DNA of 64,000 nt from Alphaproteobacteria bacterium (lineage in GTDB: Bacteria > Pseudomonadota > Alphaproteobacteria > Rhodobacterales > Rhodobacteraceae): assembly GCA_030425395.1 (NCBI GenBank), contig JAUIAS010000007.1, positions 1 to 64,000 of the forward strand. Reading direction: 5' to 3'. The position numbers and the translations under genes were made by a program. The notes under the pieces were generated by a model. The model saw nothing but the letters and a program-made list of their open reading frames with translations. It ran no database searches and was not told where the DNA came from. Below are positions 1 to 8,099 of this stretch, one piece after another. The stretch's first letter is position 1. Every line of letters starts with the position of its first letter.

Positions 1-846
1 GGCTTCACCCGAAAGTGGCACGCGGAAGTCTTCGCCCGCGTCCTTGCGGCCTTTCATTTCTTCTGCCGGTATCGTCCAAACATCACCGTCTATTTGATCC
101 AGCCGCAGTTTGCGCAGAGGGCCGGAACGAACGCCCGTCAGGATCAGCAGGCGCAGGGCAAGATGCGTTGGGGTGGGTTCTTCGAGACTGGCATAGAAGG
201 CTGGCACGTCCGCCCAAGCCATCGCCGGAATGTGCTTTGTCTTATGCCGCGACTTGCCCAGCAATGCCTTGGCCTTATCGGTCGCCTGCAGGTCCACATC
301 CAAGCCCAACGCCGCCGCATGGCGCAGCACGATTGCAAGTCGGTTCAATGCCTTCCGCGCCGTATCAGCCTTGGTATGCCAGATCGGGGCCAGCGTGTCG
401 CGAATATCGCGTTGGTCGAGGTCAGTCACGGGCACTTTGCCCAGCTTTGGCAGAACGTGAAGGGTTAGGGGTGAAAGCCATCGCCCAGCCTTACCATCGC
501 CCTTCAGTTCAGCCTTGCGGGCTTCAAAGGCGTCTTCGGTGATCACGTTAAGGGAAATGTCCTCGCGCCGCGCCGCCCGTTCTTCGGCTTCACGTTCCTT
601 GATCGGATCGCGGTTTGCTGCAGCGACAGCCCGCCAGCGTGCCGCCTGTTTCCGTGCTTCGGCTAATGACACAAATGGGAAGCCGCCTAAGCCCATGTCT
701 CTGCGTCTTCCGTGAACGGTCACGCGCAACACCCATTGGCTTCCGCCATCGGCTCGCTTCACCAACCACAGCCCAGCGCCGTCGCAGTGTTTGCCCACGG
801 GTGCAGTCTTTACAAATGCTGCTGAAAGTCTGTTTTGCGCTCGCAT
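1..846 (-). CDS. Tyrosine recombinase (phage/island integrase), 3' end cut by window edge
   Basis: Site-specific recombinase that would insert or excise an integrated element. The frame starts with ATG at 846 and stays open for 282 codons to the window edge, so the C-terminus is missing. The N-terminal ~90 residues look like the DUF4102 arm-binding domain (GLWLVKRADGGSQWVLRVTV, then GLGGFPFVSLAEAR). A SAM-like core-binding region follows (LGKVPVTDLDQRDIRDTLAP). The catalytic domain begins with LALRLLILTGVRSGPLRKLR, which carries the first catalytic Arg; the remaining catalytic residues lie outside the window. Non-coding DNA with repeats lies upstream. The P4-like integrase class is recognised from these motifs; activity cannot be judged from a partial gene. 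Confidence 0.9.
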   Translation of the reverse strand, partial: MRAQNRLSAAFVKTAPVGKHCDGAGLWLVKRADGGSQWVLRVTVHGRRRDMGLGGFPFVSLAEARKQAARWRAVAAANRDPIKEREAEERAARREDISLNVITEDAFEARKAELKGDGKAGRWLSPLTLHVLPKLGKVPVTDLDQRDIRDTLAPIWHTKADTARKALNRLAIVLRHAAALGLDVDLQATDKAKALLGKSRHKTKHIPAMAWADVPAFYASLEEPTPTHLALRLLILTGVRSGPLRKLRLDQIDGDVWTIPAEEMKGRKDAGEDFRVPLSGEA

Positions 847-861
847 TTCTCGTCCCCCTCA

Positions 862-942
862 GTATCCCCCCTAAGCTAGTGGATACCCCCGGACAGAACA
901 AGGCACCACAGGACAGGTTGCGCCATATTATTAGGGGGATAC
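862..942. repeat. Inverted GTATCCCCC repeats upstream of the integrase
   Basis: GTATCCCCCCTAA at 862-874 is matched in inverted orientation by TTAGGGGGATAC at 931-942, with a further partial copy GATACCCCC at 882-890. They lie 16-96 bp upstream of the integrase start. Such repeats could be integrase arm-binding sites or an operator; that role is inference. The rest of the 847-1243 gap shows no convincing gene or tRNA. Confidence 0.5.
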
Positions 943-1243
943 AGGGCAAGCGTGAACACATAAAAACACGCAAAAACAATAGCTTTGTGCCCTCCAGCAG
1001 CACCATTTTCCTTTTATACGCCATTTCTTTGCGCCTTGCGGGGAACGCCGACACGGTCGTTTCGGCTTTTGGCACAACGAATAGAGCCCTGAACGCGGAT
1101 CGTGCCGCCCACTGTCGTTGGGGGGCAGCCAATTTGGGCAAACTGCGGTCTCTGCTGTCAACGACGTTCACTTGACAACTCAAAGGTGATAAACAGCCGC
1201 GACAGGCGCTGACCGCGTGCTTTCAGGTTGCAAGGAACTTCCG

Positions 1244-2089
1244 GTGTACAGAGCTCTCTTGATTTCGACGGGGATTGGGTGTGGTGTGCTGTGTTCGTAT
1301 TGCCCGCAAGCGACCATTGGCCGTGCCTATAAAAAACATCCCGGCCCAAGCCAGATGCATATGGATACCTACACGACCTGCATCGACAAACTGCCGCGCG
1401 ATGTGGTTGTGGATTTCACCGGGTTTTATGAACCGTTTCTCAACCCGGCCTGCACCGACATGATCCTCTATGCCGTGGACCGGGGGCATTCCGTGCGGCT
1501 GTCCACCACTGTTATGGGGCTTGATGCAGAACACGTCGCGCGGCTCAGGCATATCCCGTTCCTCAAATTCGCCGTACACCTTCCCGATGCGATCAACCTT
1601 ACCCGCATCATTGTGGATGACCGCTATTTGGCCGCTCTGGCCGCGCTGATCCAAGGCGGCATCTCGAACATTGGATTTCACGTCCACGAAGGCACAAGCG
1701 GGCCGCAGGCGATCCACCCACAGGTCGCGGCCTTGCTGGACAGCGCGGGTATCGAACCGGAAAACCGGTGGGTTCTGAGCCGTGCAGGCAACATCCAGAT
1801 CGACGGCGTGCCAACGCCGGAACGCTTGCGCGGACCATTGAAATTGTGCCCTCGGCTGTATCAGAACGTGCTGATGCCGAATGGGGATGTCGCCCTGTGT
1901 TGTATGGATTGGAGCCTCAGGCACATGATCGGAAACCTGAAGAATTCCCATTATGATGCGCTGTTCCAGAGCGACGCGTTCAAGACCGTGTTGCACGGCC
2001 ACATTGACGATCGCATTGATTTGCAGTGCCGGACCTGTGAAATTGCACGCCCTCTGAAGCGCCGTGAACAGGCGGCTGTCACAGGGTGA
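1244..2089 (+). CDS. Radical SAM protein with C-terminal SPASM-like cysteines
   Basis: Radical S-adenosylmethionine enzyme of unknown substrate. The N-terminal cluster motif is CGVLCSYC (CX3CX2C) about 12 residues from the start. A second set of cysteines near the C-terminus (CPRLYQN, then CCMDW, then CRTCEI) resembles a SPASM/Twitch auxiliary iron-sulfur site. The GTG at 1244 is preferred because AAGGAA lies six bases upstream; the frame also has a GTG at 1217 without a visible ribosome site. The next gene follows immediately or overlaps, so the two are probably co-transcribed. SPASM proteins often act on peptides or carbohydrates, and the neighbouring SGNH hydrolase and formyltransferase hint at glycan modification. 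That link is inference. Confidence 0.8.
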   Translation: MYRALLISTGIGCGVLCSYCPQATIGRAYKKHPGPSQMHMDTYTTCIDKLPRDVVVDFTGFYEPFLNPACTDMILYAVDRGHSVRLSTTVMGLDAEHVARLRHIPFLKFAVHLPDAINLTRIIVDDRYLAALAALIQGGISNIGFHVHEGTSGPQAIHPQVAALLDSAGIEPENRWVLSRAGNIQIDGVPTPERLRGPLKLCPRLYQNVLMPNGDVALCCMDWSLRHMIGNLKNSHYDALFQSDAFKTVLHGHIDDRIDLQCRTCEIARPLKRREQAAVTG

Positions 2090-2153
2090 CACCCCGGCGG
2101 ATCAGGCGGCAGCGCCGCACATGGCTGATCGCCAGAACGAGAGTTGCAAACCG

Positions 2154-3425
2154 ATGGGATTGAATATTCATACGCTGCGCCGGGCCTATCGCACGACGGC
2201 TGTCATCTCTTTCAACACTTTCGTCGCGGTTGTGGTTGTCAACCTGTTGCTCTGGGCGGTGTTCTCTTTCCGCGATGCGCCTGTCTCAACACGAGTGGAC
2301 ATCCCGCCCGCACCGGTAACCGCCTCAGGCCTGTTTCGCGAGGACGGCACCGCAGTGGACAACGGAAAACGCACCGCGTCAAATCTGACCATATTCGACT
2401 TCAAGTCCTTCGAAGGGGTGATGAGCGAACCCGAAATCGCCGCACTTCTTGATGAATACTATGTCCACCACCGCCAGCATGGGTTCAGTTACCAGCCTTT
2501 CACCCAATACGGGCACCGCACCTTCGACGGAAAATACCTGAATGTGCACAGGTTGGACAATGGCCTGACCGTCCGACGCACCATCAACCCGCCCACGGCG
2601 GAGACGGATGTGCAGCCGATCAGGATTTTTGCCTTTGGCGGCAGCACGACTTTTGGCAGCGGCTTGGCAGATTCCCAAACGTGGCCTTCGCAACTCAGCC
2701 ACATCCTGAATGCGCGCGCCCGCGAAATAGGTCTGGGGGTGCCGATAGAAGTGGTGAACTACGGCCGCGTCGGGTTTTATCCGACGCAGGAATTGTACTT
2801 GCTGATGGACGTTCTGCGCAGCGGGGCCCGCCCTCAGATGGCGATATTTCTGGACGGGGTGAACTTTGGCCGCGTCGATGACACCCCGAACCTGACCACG
2901 GATTACCACCGCATCGTTGACAAAGCACAGCTTGGCGGAGTGCAGGCTCTGGACGCGCTGCCGATGATGCGCGCGGTGAACTATTTCACCCGTGCGCCCG
3001 GATCTGTCCTGCCACCTGCGCGCTACGAGGTGGATCACCTTGTGACCCGTTTTCTTCAATTCAAAGAGACCGCCACGCTCATTGCTGAACACCATGGGAT
3101 AGAAGCCTTGTTCATCCTGCAACCGGACGGGCACTACAATTATCCCGCGCATCGTTACAGCACCGGAAGGCAGGTCAATTCCGAAGCATCCCGTGCCCTC
3201 AAGGCCGCGTTCTATGACGCCTTTCCCGAAGATCATGGCTTTGTCGACATGACAGGCCTTTTTGAAAAATGGGGGGACCGCAAAGCCCTGATGGACGCCG
3301 CACACTACAGCCCGAATTTCGCACGGTTTGTGGCACAGGAAATCGCGGCGCTTGTCGATCTTGAGACCCTGAAACAGCGCCGTCGTCCCGACGCCGCCCC
3401 AACGGGCACCCCACGCCGGCAATGA
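2154..3425 (+). CDS. Membrane-anchored SGNH/GDSL-like hydrolase
   Basis: Likely esterase or acyl-transferring enzyme of the SGNH fold. One hydrophobic segment near residues 15-38 (AVISFNTFVAVVVVNLLLWA) would anchor it in the inner membrane with the catalytic domain outside. The block I nucleophile is in FAFGGSTTFGSG, and the distal Asp-His block is DAAHYSPNFARF near the C-terminus. Alternative in-frame starts exist at 2121 (ATG) and 2064 (GTG, overlapping the radical SAM gene); 2154 was chosen because it places the basic and hydrophobic segments right after the start. It is convergent with the formyltransferase-like gene. SGNH proteins of this layout commonly acetylate or deacetylate surface polysaccharide, but the substrate is unknown. 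Confidence 0.75.
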   Translation: MGLNIHTLRRAYRTTAVISFNTFVAVVVVNLLLWAVFSFRDAPVSTRVDIPPAPVTASGLFREDGTAVDNGKRTASNLTIFDFKSFEGVMSEPEIAALLDEYYVHHRQHGFSYQPFTQYGHRTFDGKYLNVHRLDNGLTVRRTINPPTAETDVQPIRIFAFGGSTTFGSGLADSQTWPSQLSHILNARAREIGLGVPIEVVNYGRVGFYPTQELYLLMDVLRSGARPQMAIFLDGVNFGRVDDTPNLTTDYHRIVDKAQLGGVQALDALPMMRAVNYFTRAPGSVLPPARYEVDHLVTRFLQFKETATLIAEHHGIEALFILQPDGHYNYPAHRYSTGRQVNSEASRALKAAFYDAFPEDHGFVDMTGLFEKWGDRKALMDAAHYSPNFARFVAQEIAALVDLETLKQRRRPDAAPTGTPRRQ

Positions 3426-3453
3426 TCATTCGCATCCAGCGGCCCGCTTGGGA

Positions 3454-4845
3454 TCACACGGCGATCAGCCGCCTTGCGATCACGTCCGCGCTCAGGGTGT
3501 CGTGCATGAAATGAAAGGTTGTGCCGTCTTCCATTTTCTGCGGCACGGAGGACAGGTTTTCCAGAAAACCCGTCGCCGTCAGCGTATCCCTCAGGACAAC
3601 GGCACGCACCCACGGATCAACAAAGCCATAGACCAGACGATAGACCATCTTTTGATCCAGATCCGCCGCCGCCGAGGGCAGTGTGACGTCAGGCAGGAAG
3701 GCCGCGTTGATGACATCGCCGGTATCAATGCCCGCGTTCATGAAAAAACACGTGGCCGACGGACGCCCAGCGAGAAGCGTCGACCACAACAGGCAATCTG
3801 CGCCACGGATATCGGGCAGGTAACCGGGGTGGATGTGCAGATATTGAACACCCGGAATGTCAAAAAGGCTCTGGGGAACGATCCCCCCGCCTGTAAACAG
3901 ATATGTCCGCGCGCCTTGCGCCTTGATGTAATCGCTCAACCCTGCGTCCTTGAGGGACGTGATCGGCAATGGCACGACATCGTCGCAATAGTGATCCAGC
4001 GGCTTGAGATCGCAGGCCCCTGACAATGTGCCTTGGTCGATGTTCAAGGCCTCGCCAAGACGCGCAAAGACCGCGTCGATCAGGCCCTTCTGGCTGCGAC
4101 GCAGGAATTGAGGCCAGTGGTGGATTTTGCGCGATTGAACCGCCGCCGCATATTTCGAGCGCAGGAAGGACGGCAGGAGCGATCCGACCTTTTTCTTGGT
4201 CACAATGTCATTGGCAGCGATCAGGTGGACGATTTTTCTGGGTTTGCAACGCAGGGAATACAGAACCTCAAGATACGCGCGCGCAATCGGCCCTTCGTAA
4301 AACAGCACATCCACGGGCAAGGTGCGAAACTCATCCCAATCGACCGCTGGGATGTCCCGCACGGAATTGGGCTGGCGCGCCTTGTCGTTCAGGTCAGGGT
4401 CCGGCAGACCGTCAAAAAGATCGTTTTGCAATTGTGCCATCGTATCCCGCGCGCCATCAAGGAAATCGGGCAATTCCACGGTGCCAAATATCTTCCAGCA
4501 GACATTGACATATTTTGCCCGGTCGATGCCGGATGTATTCTGATCAATGGCATTGAGAACCCGCAGATACAGCAGCCCCGCGAAAAGCTGCAAACCCGCC
4601 TCACCAAGGCGCGCCTCACCGTTCTTGCGTCCTTGTGCATCATAGGACGCGAACAGCTTACCAGAGATGTCGTATTTTTTGCTGAAAAACCCGAGCTCAT
4701 CTGCGGCTTGCCCATCCCGGACATCCATCCCGGCCAAAGCAACCAGACGCGACAACGTGGACCCCGCTGCCTGAGACGGGCCGGTATCCAGCAGCGAAGC
4801 TGAGAATTGGCTGAGTTGATCTTTGAGTTGTTGAACCGGATTCAT
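3454..4845 (-). CDS. Long formyltransferase-like protein
   Basis: A protein of 463 residues whose C-terminal half resembles the formyl-transferase fold: HIHPGYLPDIRGADCLLWS near residue 337 and GIDTGDVI near 372 match the folate-binding and Asp regions of methionyl-tRNA or sugar formyltransferases. The first ~280 residues match nothing I recognise. In the usual Asn-X-His-Pro motif the Asn position reads His (H337-I-H339-P340), so either the catalytic triad has shifted or chemistry differs. ATG at 4845 is the only obvious start. It faces the SGNH hydrolase across 28 bp. A sugar N-formyltransferase role in surface-glycan modification is plausible but unproven. Confidence 0.65.
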   Translation of the reverse strand: MNPVQQLKDQLSQFSASLLDTGPSQAAGSTLSRLVALAGMDVRDGQAADELGFFSKKYDISGKLFASYDAQGRKNGEARLGEAGLQLFAGLLYLRVLNAIDQNTSGIDRAKYVNVCWKIFGTVELPDFLDGARDTMAQLQNDLFDGLPDPDLNDKARQPNSVRDIPAVDWDEFRTLPVDVLFYEGPIARAYLEVLYSLRCKPRKIVHLIAANDIVTKKKVGSLLPSFLRSKYAAAVQSRKIHHWPQFLRRSQKGLIDAVFARLGEALNIDQGTLSGACDLKPLDHYCDDVVPLPITSLKDAGLSDYIKAQGARTYLFTGGGIVPQSLFDIPGVQYLHIHPGYLPDIRGADCLLWSTLLAGRPSATCFFMNAGIDTGDVINAAFLPDVTLPSAAADLDQKMVYRLVYGFVDPWVRAVVLRDTLTATGFLENLSSVPQKMEDGTTFHFMHDTLSADVIARRLIAV

Positions 4846-4923
4846 GGGACACTGACCCTCTGCTGGACGACCTACCGGATCAGGTTATCCAGCAGGACAA
4901 CGCGCGGCAATCTGAGCGCCCCT

Positions 4924-5012
4924 CAAGACCTTCGAAACCGAAGGTCCGACGCGACGCCCCGCGTTTTCCAACTTTTCCCGCCCCGCTGCAAGGTCTGTAG
5001 CGGGGCGGCCTT
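4924..5012. other. Two hairpins downstream of the catabolic operon
   Basis: GACCTTCG-AAAC-CGAAGGTC (4924-4943) and a roughly 13 bp stem with one G-U pair, CCGCCCCGCTGCA / TGTAGCGGGGCGG (about 4979-5011), lie between the formyltransferase-like gene and the minus-strand operon end. They are probably transcript-end structures for the operon stopping at 5055. Neither has a clear T-run on either strand. Confidence 0.45.
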
Positions 5013-5054
5013 CGCGGGCCTCTTCCTTTGCAGGTTGGTGCACACGCCGTTGGC

Positions 5055-6680
5055 TTAGTGCCCGTCGCAGCAATTGCCGCCCAGAACCGGGGCCTCGACG
5101 CCACTGTGGTTACAGCATCCGCCCTTCCACCACTCGGCGCCGGCCCCGTGGCAATACTTGTCATCCGCGCCCACCATTTTCATGAACATCGGATGATAGT
5201 TGCGACAAATCTCAAGCTCGGACTTGACCCAGTGCAGCGGATCGCGGGCGTAATGATCCCAATAATTGCCATCCATGTTGATCCCCGGCACAGCCGGGTT
5301 CCAGCTTTCGTCCAGCCACAAATCGGGATCGCCGTATTTCGCCGCCATCTTGCGGATCGCCGGATCGTCCAGCGCGCCAAGACGGCCGTTTTCGATGATG
5401 GTTTCGTTATCGCCTGCCATCTGCGCCTCGTAGGTGGGGAAATACAGGTGCAGATGCCAGTGCCCCACCAGATGCCCCATGCGGGCGGCTTCGCGTTCGG
5501 CCATGGACGAAATGATGGTGCCGAACCCCATGTGGATGACGCCCGACCGGACGCGTTCATACAGGCAGTTGACAAAGCCCGACGGGAAATCCTTGCGCGG
5601 GCGATGGATGTGGGGATTGGTCCCGATGGATGCCTCCCACCAATGCATGATGCCCTTGTCGGGAAATGTCGGATACTGGATATCCTTGGTCCGCTCCATC
5701 ACGTCGCGCAGTTTGTCGCCGAATTCGCCGCCTTCGCGGATTTCCGTCACCTTGGACCGCTCTACAATCAACTGGGTCCAGTCCACCGCCGCAATGTGGT
5801 TGGTGGTGCCCGCGATGACGCCTTCGCCATCTTCCTTGGTGGGGTGGAACATCCACGGCCGCCCCGTGACGTGGCCGGGCAGATAGGTCTTGCCAAAGTG
5901 TTCGTTGCCGGTCCACGTCGCGGCGGTCAGGTCCGGGTCATAGAACTTGCGTTCGCTGTCCCAGTATTCATCGTGGTTGGTAAAACTCAGATCCGTGCCT
6001 TCGGGGTCGGTGATCCGGCACCGTTTCGCCGCGCGAATGCGTTCCCACGTCCACATGTCGATCGCGTTGAGAACCTCGATCGGCATCGCATGGGCAGGCG
6101 AAGCAAGGATTTCCGGCGTGATAAAGGGCATGCGCTGGATCTTGATCAGCCGCTCGGCCAGAACAGGGCCGCCATAGCCCATCAGGATCTTGTCATAGGC
6201 CTGATTTTTCTCTTCTTCCTCCCACATGTCCATCCATTCGGCCAATTCCTTGGTCCGAAACAGGTAATATTCGACCTCATCCGCCCCGACCCATTGCGGA
6301 ATGGGGCCTCGGTCGATGTATTTGATATCATATTTGACCTGGTATTTTTCGAGGATTTTCTTGCACGCCTCGATGGTCAGTTCGGAATGCCAGTTGTCCA
6401 CCCGCAACATCACCCGTTCGCCGGGCTTGAGATCCCAACATGCATTCAACCCGTGGTTATAGGGCCGCTGCGCCACATGTTCGAGATAGGGCAACAACTG
6501 ATCGCTGTTTGTGATCTCGACAAAGGGCGGGCAACGCGGCGGGCGTGCCGCCTGAAGCGGCGGGGTCGTGAAACTGGGCAGTCCCTGCGGCCGGATCAGG
6601 CCCGACCGGTCCATCTCGGGCGTTGTGGACATATTGTTTGGCGACCGTTCGGATGCAATGCGGGTAAAGTCCTCGGGCAT
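5055..6680 (-). CDS. AmpS/NicX-like metalloenzyme with Cys-rich tail
   Basis: A 541-residue protein, last gene of the hydratase/lyase operon. Residues 84-124 (LKPGERVMLRVDNW, then a helix, then YDIKYIDRGP) resemble the N-terminal fold of M29 aminopeptidases and the related 2,5-dihydroxypyridine dioxygenase NicX. Candidate metal ligands are H383 in VIHMGFG and the HWHLH cluster at 407-411. The final ~33 residues contain five Cys in the pattern C, CC, CC plus three His, unusual for the family. ATG at 6680 has AGGAG upstream, 11 bp after the lyase gene. A ring-cleaving or hydrolytic step in the same pathway is inferred from family and context only; simple aminopeptidase activity is less likely because the M29 Glu ligands are not obvious. 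Confidence 0.55.
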   Translation of the reverse strand: MPEDFTRIASERSPNNMSTTPEMDRSGLIRPQGLPSFTTPPLQAARPPRCPPFVEITNSDQLLPYLEHVAQRPYNHGLNACWDLKPGERVMLRVDNWHSELTIEACKKILEKYQVKYDIKYIDRGPIPQWVGADEVEYYLFRTKELAEWMDMWEEEEKNQAYDKILMGYGGPVLAERLIKIQRMPFITPEILASPAHAMPIEVLNAIDMWTWERIRAAKRCRITDPEGTDLSFTNHDEYWDSERKFYDPDLTAATWTGNEHFGKTYLPGHVTGRPWMFHPTKEDGEGVIAGTTNHIAAVDWTQLIVERSKVTEIREGGEFGDKLRDVMERTKDIQYPTFPDKGIMHWWEASIGTNPHIHRPRKDFPSGFVNCLYERVRSGVIHMGFGTIISSMAEREAARMGHLVGHWHLHLYFPTYEAQMAGDNETIIENGRLGALDDPAIRKMAAKYGDPDLWLDESWNPAVPGINMDGNYWDHYARDPLHWVKSELEICRNYHPMFMKMVGADDKYCHGAGAEWWKGGCCNHSGVEAPVLGGNCCDGH

Positions 6681-6691
6681 CGGGGTGTCTC

Positions 6692-7573
6692 CTAGCTGTT
6701 GAGATCCATGATCATGAATTTGACCTGCTGGTCCTCGATCTCTTCAAATCCGATAAACGTCTTGAAGTCGGCCATGCTCATCACCGGATGAGGCAGGTCG
6801 CCTGTGCCCTGATTGGCCATCAGGCTGGCATAATTGTCCTGCATCGCCTGTGCCGCCGACATCAAGCCAACCAGCGGATAACAGGCAAGGCCCGCAACCT
6901 CGGCGATCTGTTCCCGGGTCAGTCCGGTTTCCAGCCAGCCAAGGATTTGCAACGACAATGGAACGCCCACCGCCTGATGCATGGCGCGCAGGCTGTCAAA
7001 ATCGGTGAAGGTCCGGCTGATCGGCTGGATCAGGTCGGCCCCTGCCTCGGCATAGATACGGGCGCGTTCAATCGCCTCTTTCTGAGAGGTGGCATCGGTG
7101 CGGGCGATGATCAGGGTATCGGGGTCGCGGCGGGCCTGAACGGCTGCGCGGATCTTGCCCGCATGTTCCATCGCCGGGATGATCTCGATCTGTTTGGCCG
7201 CTGCAGGGCACCGTTTTGGCGCGGTCTGATCCTCAAAGATCATCGCGCAAACACCGGCCTGTTCGAATTCGCGCACCGTGCGCATGACGTTCATCGCGTT
7301 GCCGTATCCGGTATCGGTATCAGCCACCACCGGCACGTCCACCGCGTTGGCGATGTTACGCACGACATTCAGGTTTTCGGTCATGGTATAAAGTTCCACA
7401 TCCGGGAACCCCAGATGCGTGGCCGACACCGCGAACCCCGACGTCATCACCGCCTTCGCCCCGGCGCGCACCGCCATCATCGCCGACATCGCGTCAAAGC
7501 AACCCGGCGCGACCTGCGTCTGGCCCGCGCGCAGGGCGGCTGCGAAATCCTTCTTTTGCTGTGGCTCGATCAT
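6692..7573 (-). CDS. Isocitrate lyase/PEP mutase family C-C lyase (dimethylmalate/methylisocitrate lyase-like)
   Basis: A 293-residue TIM-barrel enzyme of the isocitrate lyase superfamily, expected to cleave a substituted malate or isocitrate into a keto acid and a smaller acid. Mg-site residues are visible in ADTDTGYGN (D85, D87) and FEDQ (E114, D115). The mobile loop reads PKRCPAA (K120, R121, C122); it keeps the catalytic Cys typical of true lyases, but the usual Gly-His after Cys is Pro-Ala. ATG at 7573 overlaps the preceding small-subunit stop (ATGA), showing translational coupling. Pairing with an aconitase-family hydratase parallels dimethylmaleate hydratase and dimethylmalate lyase of nicotinate fermentation. 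The exact substrate is unknown. Confidence 0.8.
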   Translation of the reverse strand: MIEPQQKKDFAAALRAGQTQVAPGCFDAMSAMMAVRAGAKAVMTSGFAVSATHLGFPDVELYTMTENLNVVRNIANAVDVPVVADTDTGYGNAMNVMRTVREFEQAGVCAMIFEDQTAPKRCPAAAKQIEIIPAMEHAGKIRAAVQARRDPDTLIIARTDATSQKEAIERARIYAEAGADLIQPISRTFTDFDSLRAMHQAVGVPLSLQILGWLETGLTREQIAEVAGLACYPLVGLMSAAQAMQDNYASLMANQGTGDLPHPVMSMADFKTFIGFEEIEDQQVKFMIMDLNS

Positions 7574-8091
7574 TTCGTGGCCTCCTCCTTGTCGCGCGCG
7601 TGCAGATATCCAACCAGGCCGCCCGCCTCGAGCATCAGTCGGTCGCCGTCGCTGAGCGGTTCGATCGGCAGGGTTTTTCCGGTTGTGTGATTGTGAAAGG
7701 TGTTGTCGGCCCAGTCGATTTCGATTTCGTCCCAACGGCTGACCGCCGCCAGAACCCCAGGGCAGGCCACCTGCGGGAACCCCATCGCGATCTCGCCACG
7801 CCAGTATCCCGGCGAAAAGCTTTCCGCGATCACCCCCCCTATGCCCAACTGGCGCATTCCGATCATCGGCGGGTAATGGGGATGGCCGTAGCCAAAGTTG
7901 TGGTTGCCCACCAACAGGTCGCCGGGCCGGACCTTGTCGGCAAATTCGGGGTCTTCAGCGCGCATCGCCAGTTTACCCAGCTCGACCGGGTCCTTGATCT
8001 TGATATTCTTGACGCCGACGATCTGATCCACGTCGAAATCCTCATCCATGAAGATCCACGCGACCCGGCCTCTGAGGTTTTGCAATGCCAT
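7570..8091 (-). CDS. Aconitase-family hydratase, small (swivel) subunit, LeuD-like
   Basis: The small subunit of a two-part hydro-lyase, 173 residues from ATG at 8091 (GAGG upstream); a GTG at 8103 overlapping the large-subunit stop is an alternative. It opens with GRVAWIFMDEDFDVDQI, aligning with the LeuD start GxVxxxGDNIDTD. The substrate loop normally reads FGxGSSREHAP; here it is FGYGHPHYPPMIG, losing the Ser-Ser-Arg-Glu-His that grips the carboxylate in isopropylmalate isomerase. The downstream IAESFSPGYWRGEIAMGFP keeps the family pattern. It is translationally coupled to the lyase. It therefore probably serves a substrate other than 2-isopropylmalate, with the large subunit encoded next to it. 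Confidence 0.8.
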   Translation of the reverse strand: MALQNLRGRVAWIFMDEDFDVDQIVGVKNIKIKDPVELGKLAMRAEDPEFADKVRPGDLLVGNHNFGYGHPHYPPMIGMRQLGIGGVIAESFSPGYWRGEIAMGFPQVACPGVLAAVSRWDEIEIDWADNTFHNHTTGKTLPIEPLSDGDRLMLEAGGLVGYLHARDKEEATK

Positions 8092-8099
8092 GTCTGACC

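Noticed and set aside
590-1183. Minus-strand frame overlapping the integrase 5' region
   Set aside because: Different frame from the integrase, basic low-information translation and no family motifs.
847-1243. tRNA gene as integrase attachment site
   Set aside because: No cloverleaf or T-loop sequence could be recognised on either strand.
5028-6695. Long plus-strand frame opposite the AmpS/NicX-like gene
   Set aside because: Antisense shadow of a GC-rich gene; low-complexity His/Arg/Ala-rich translation with no motifs.
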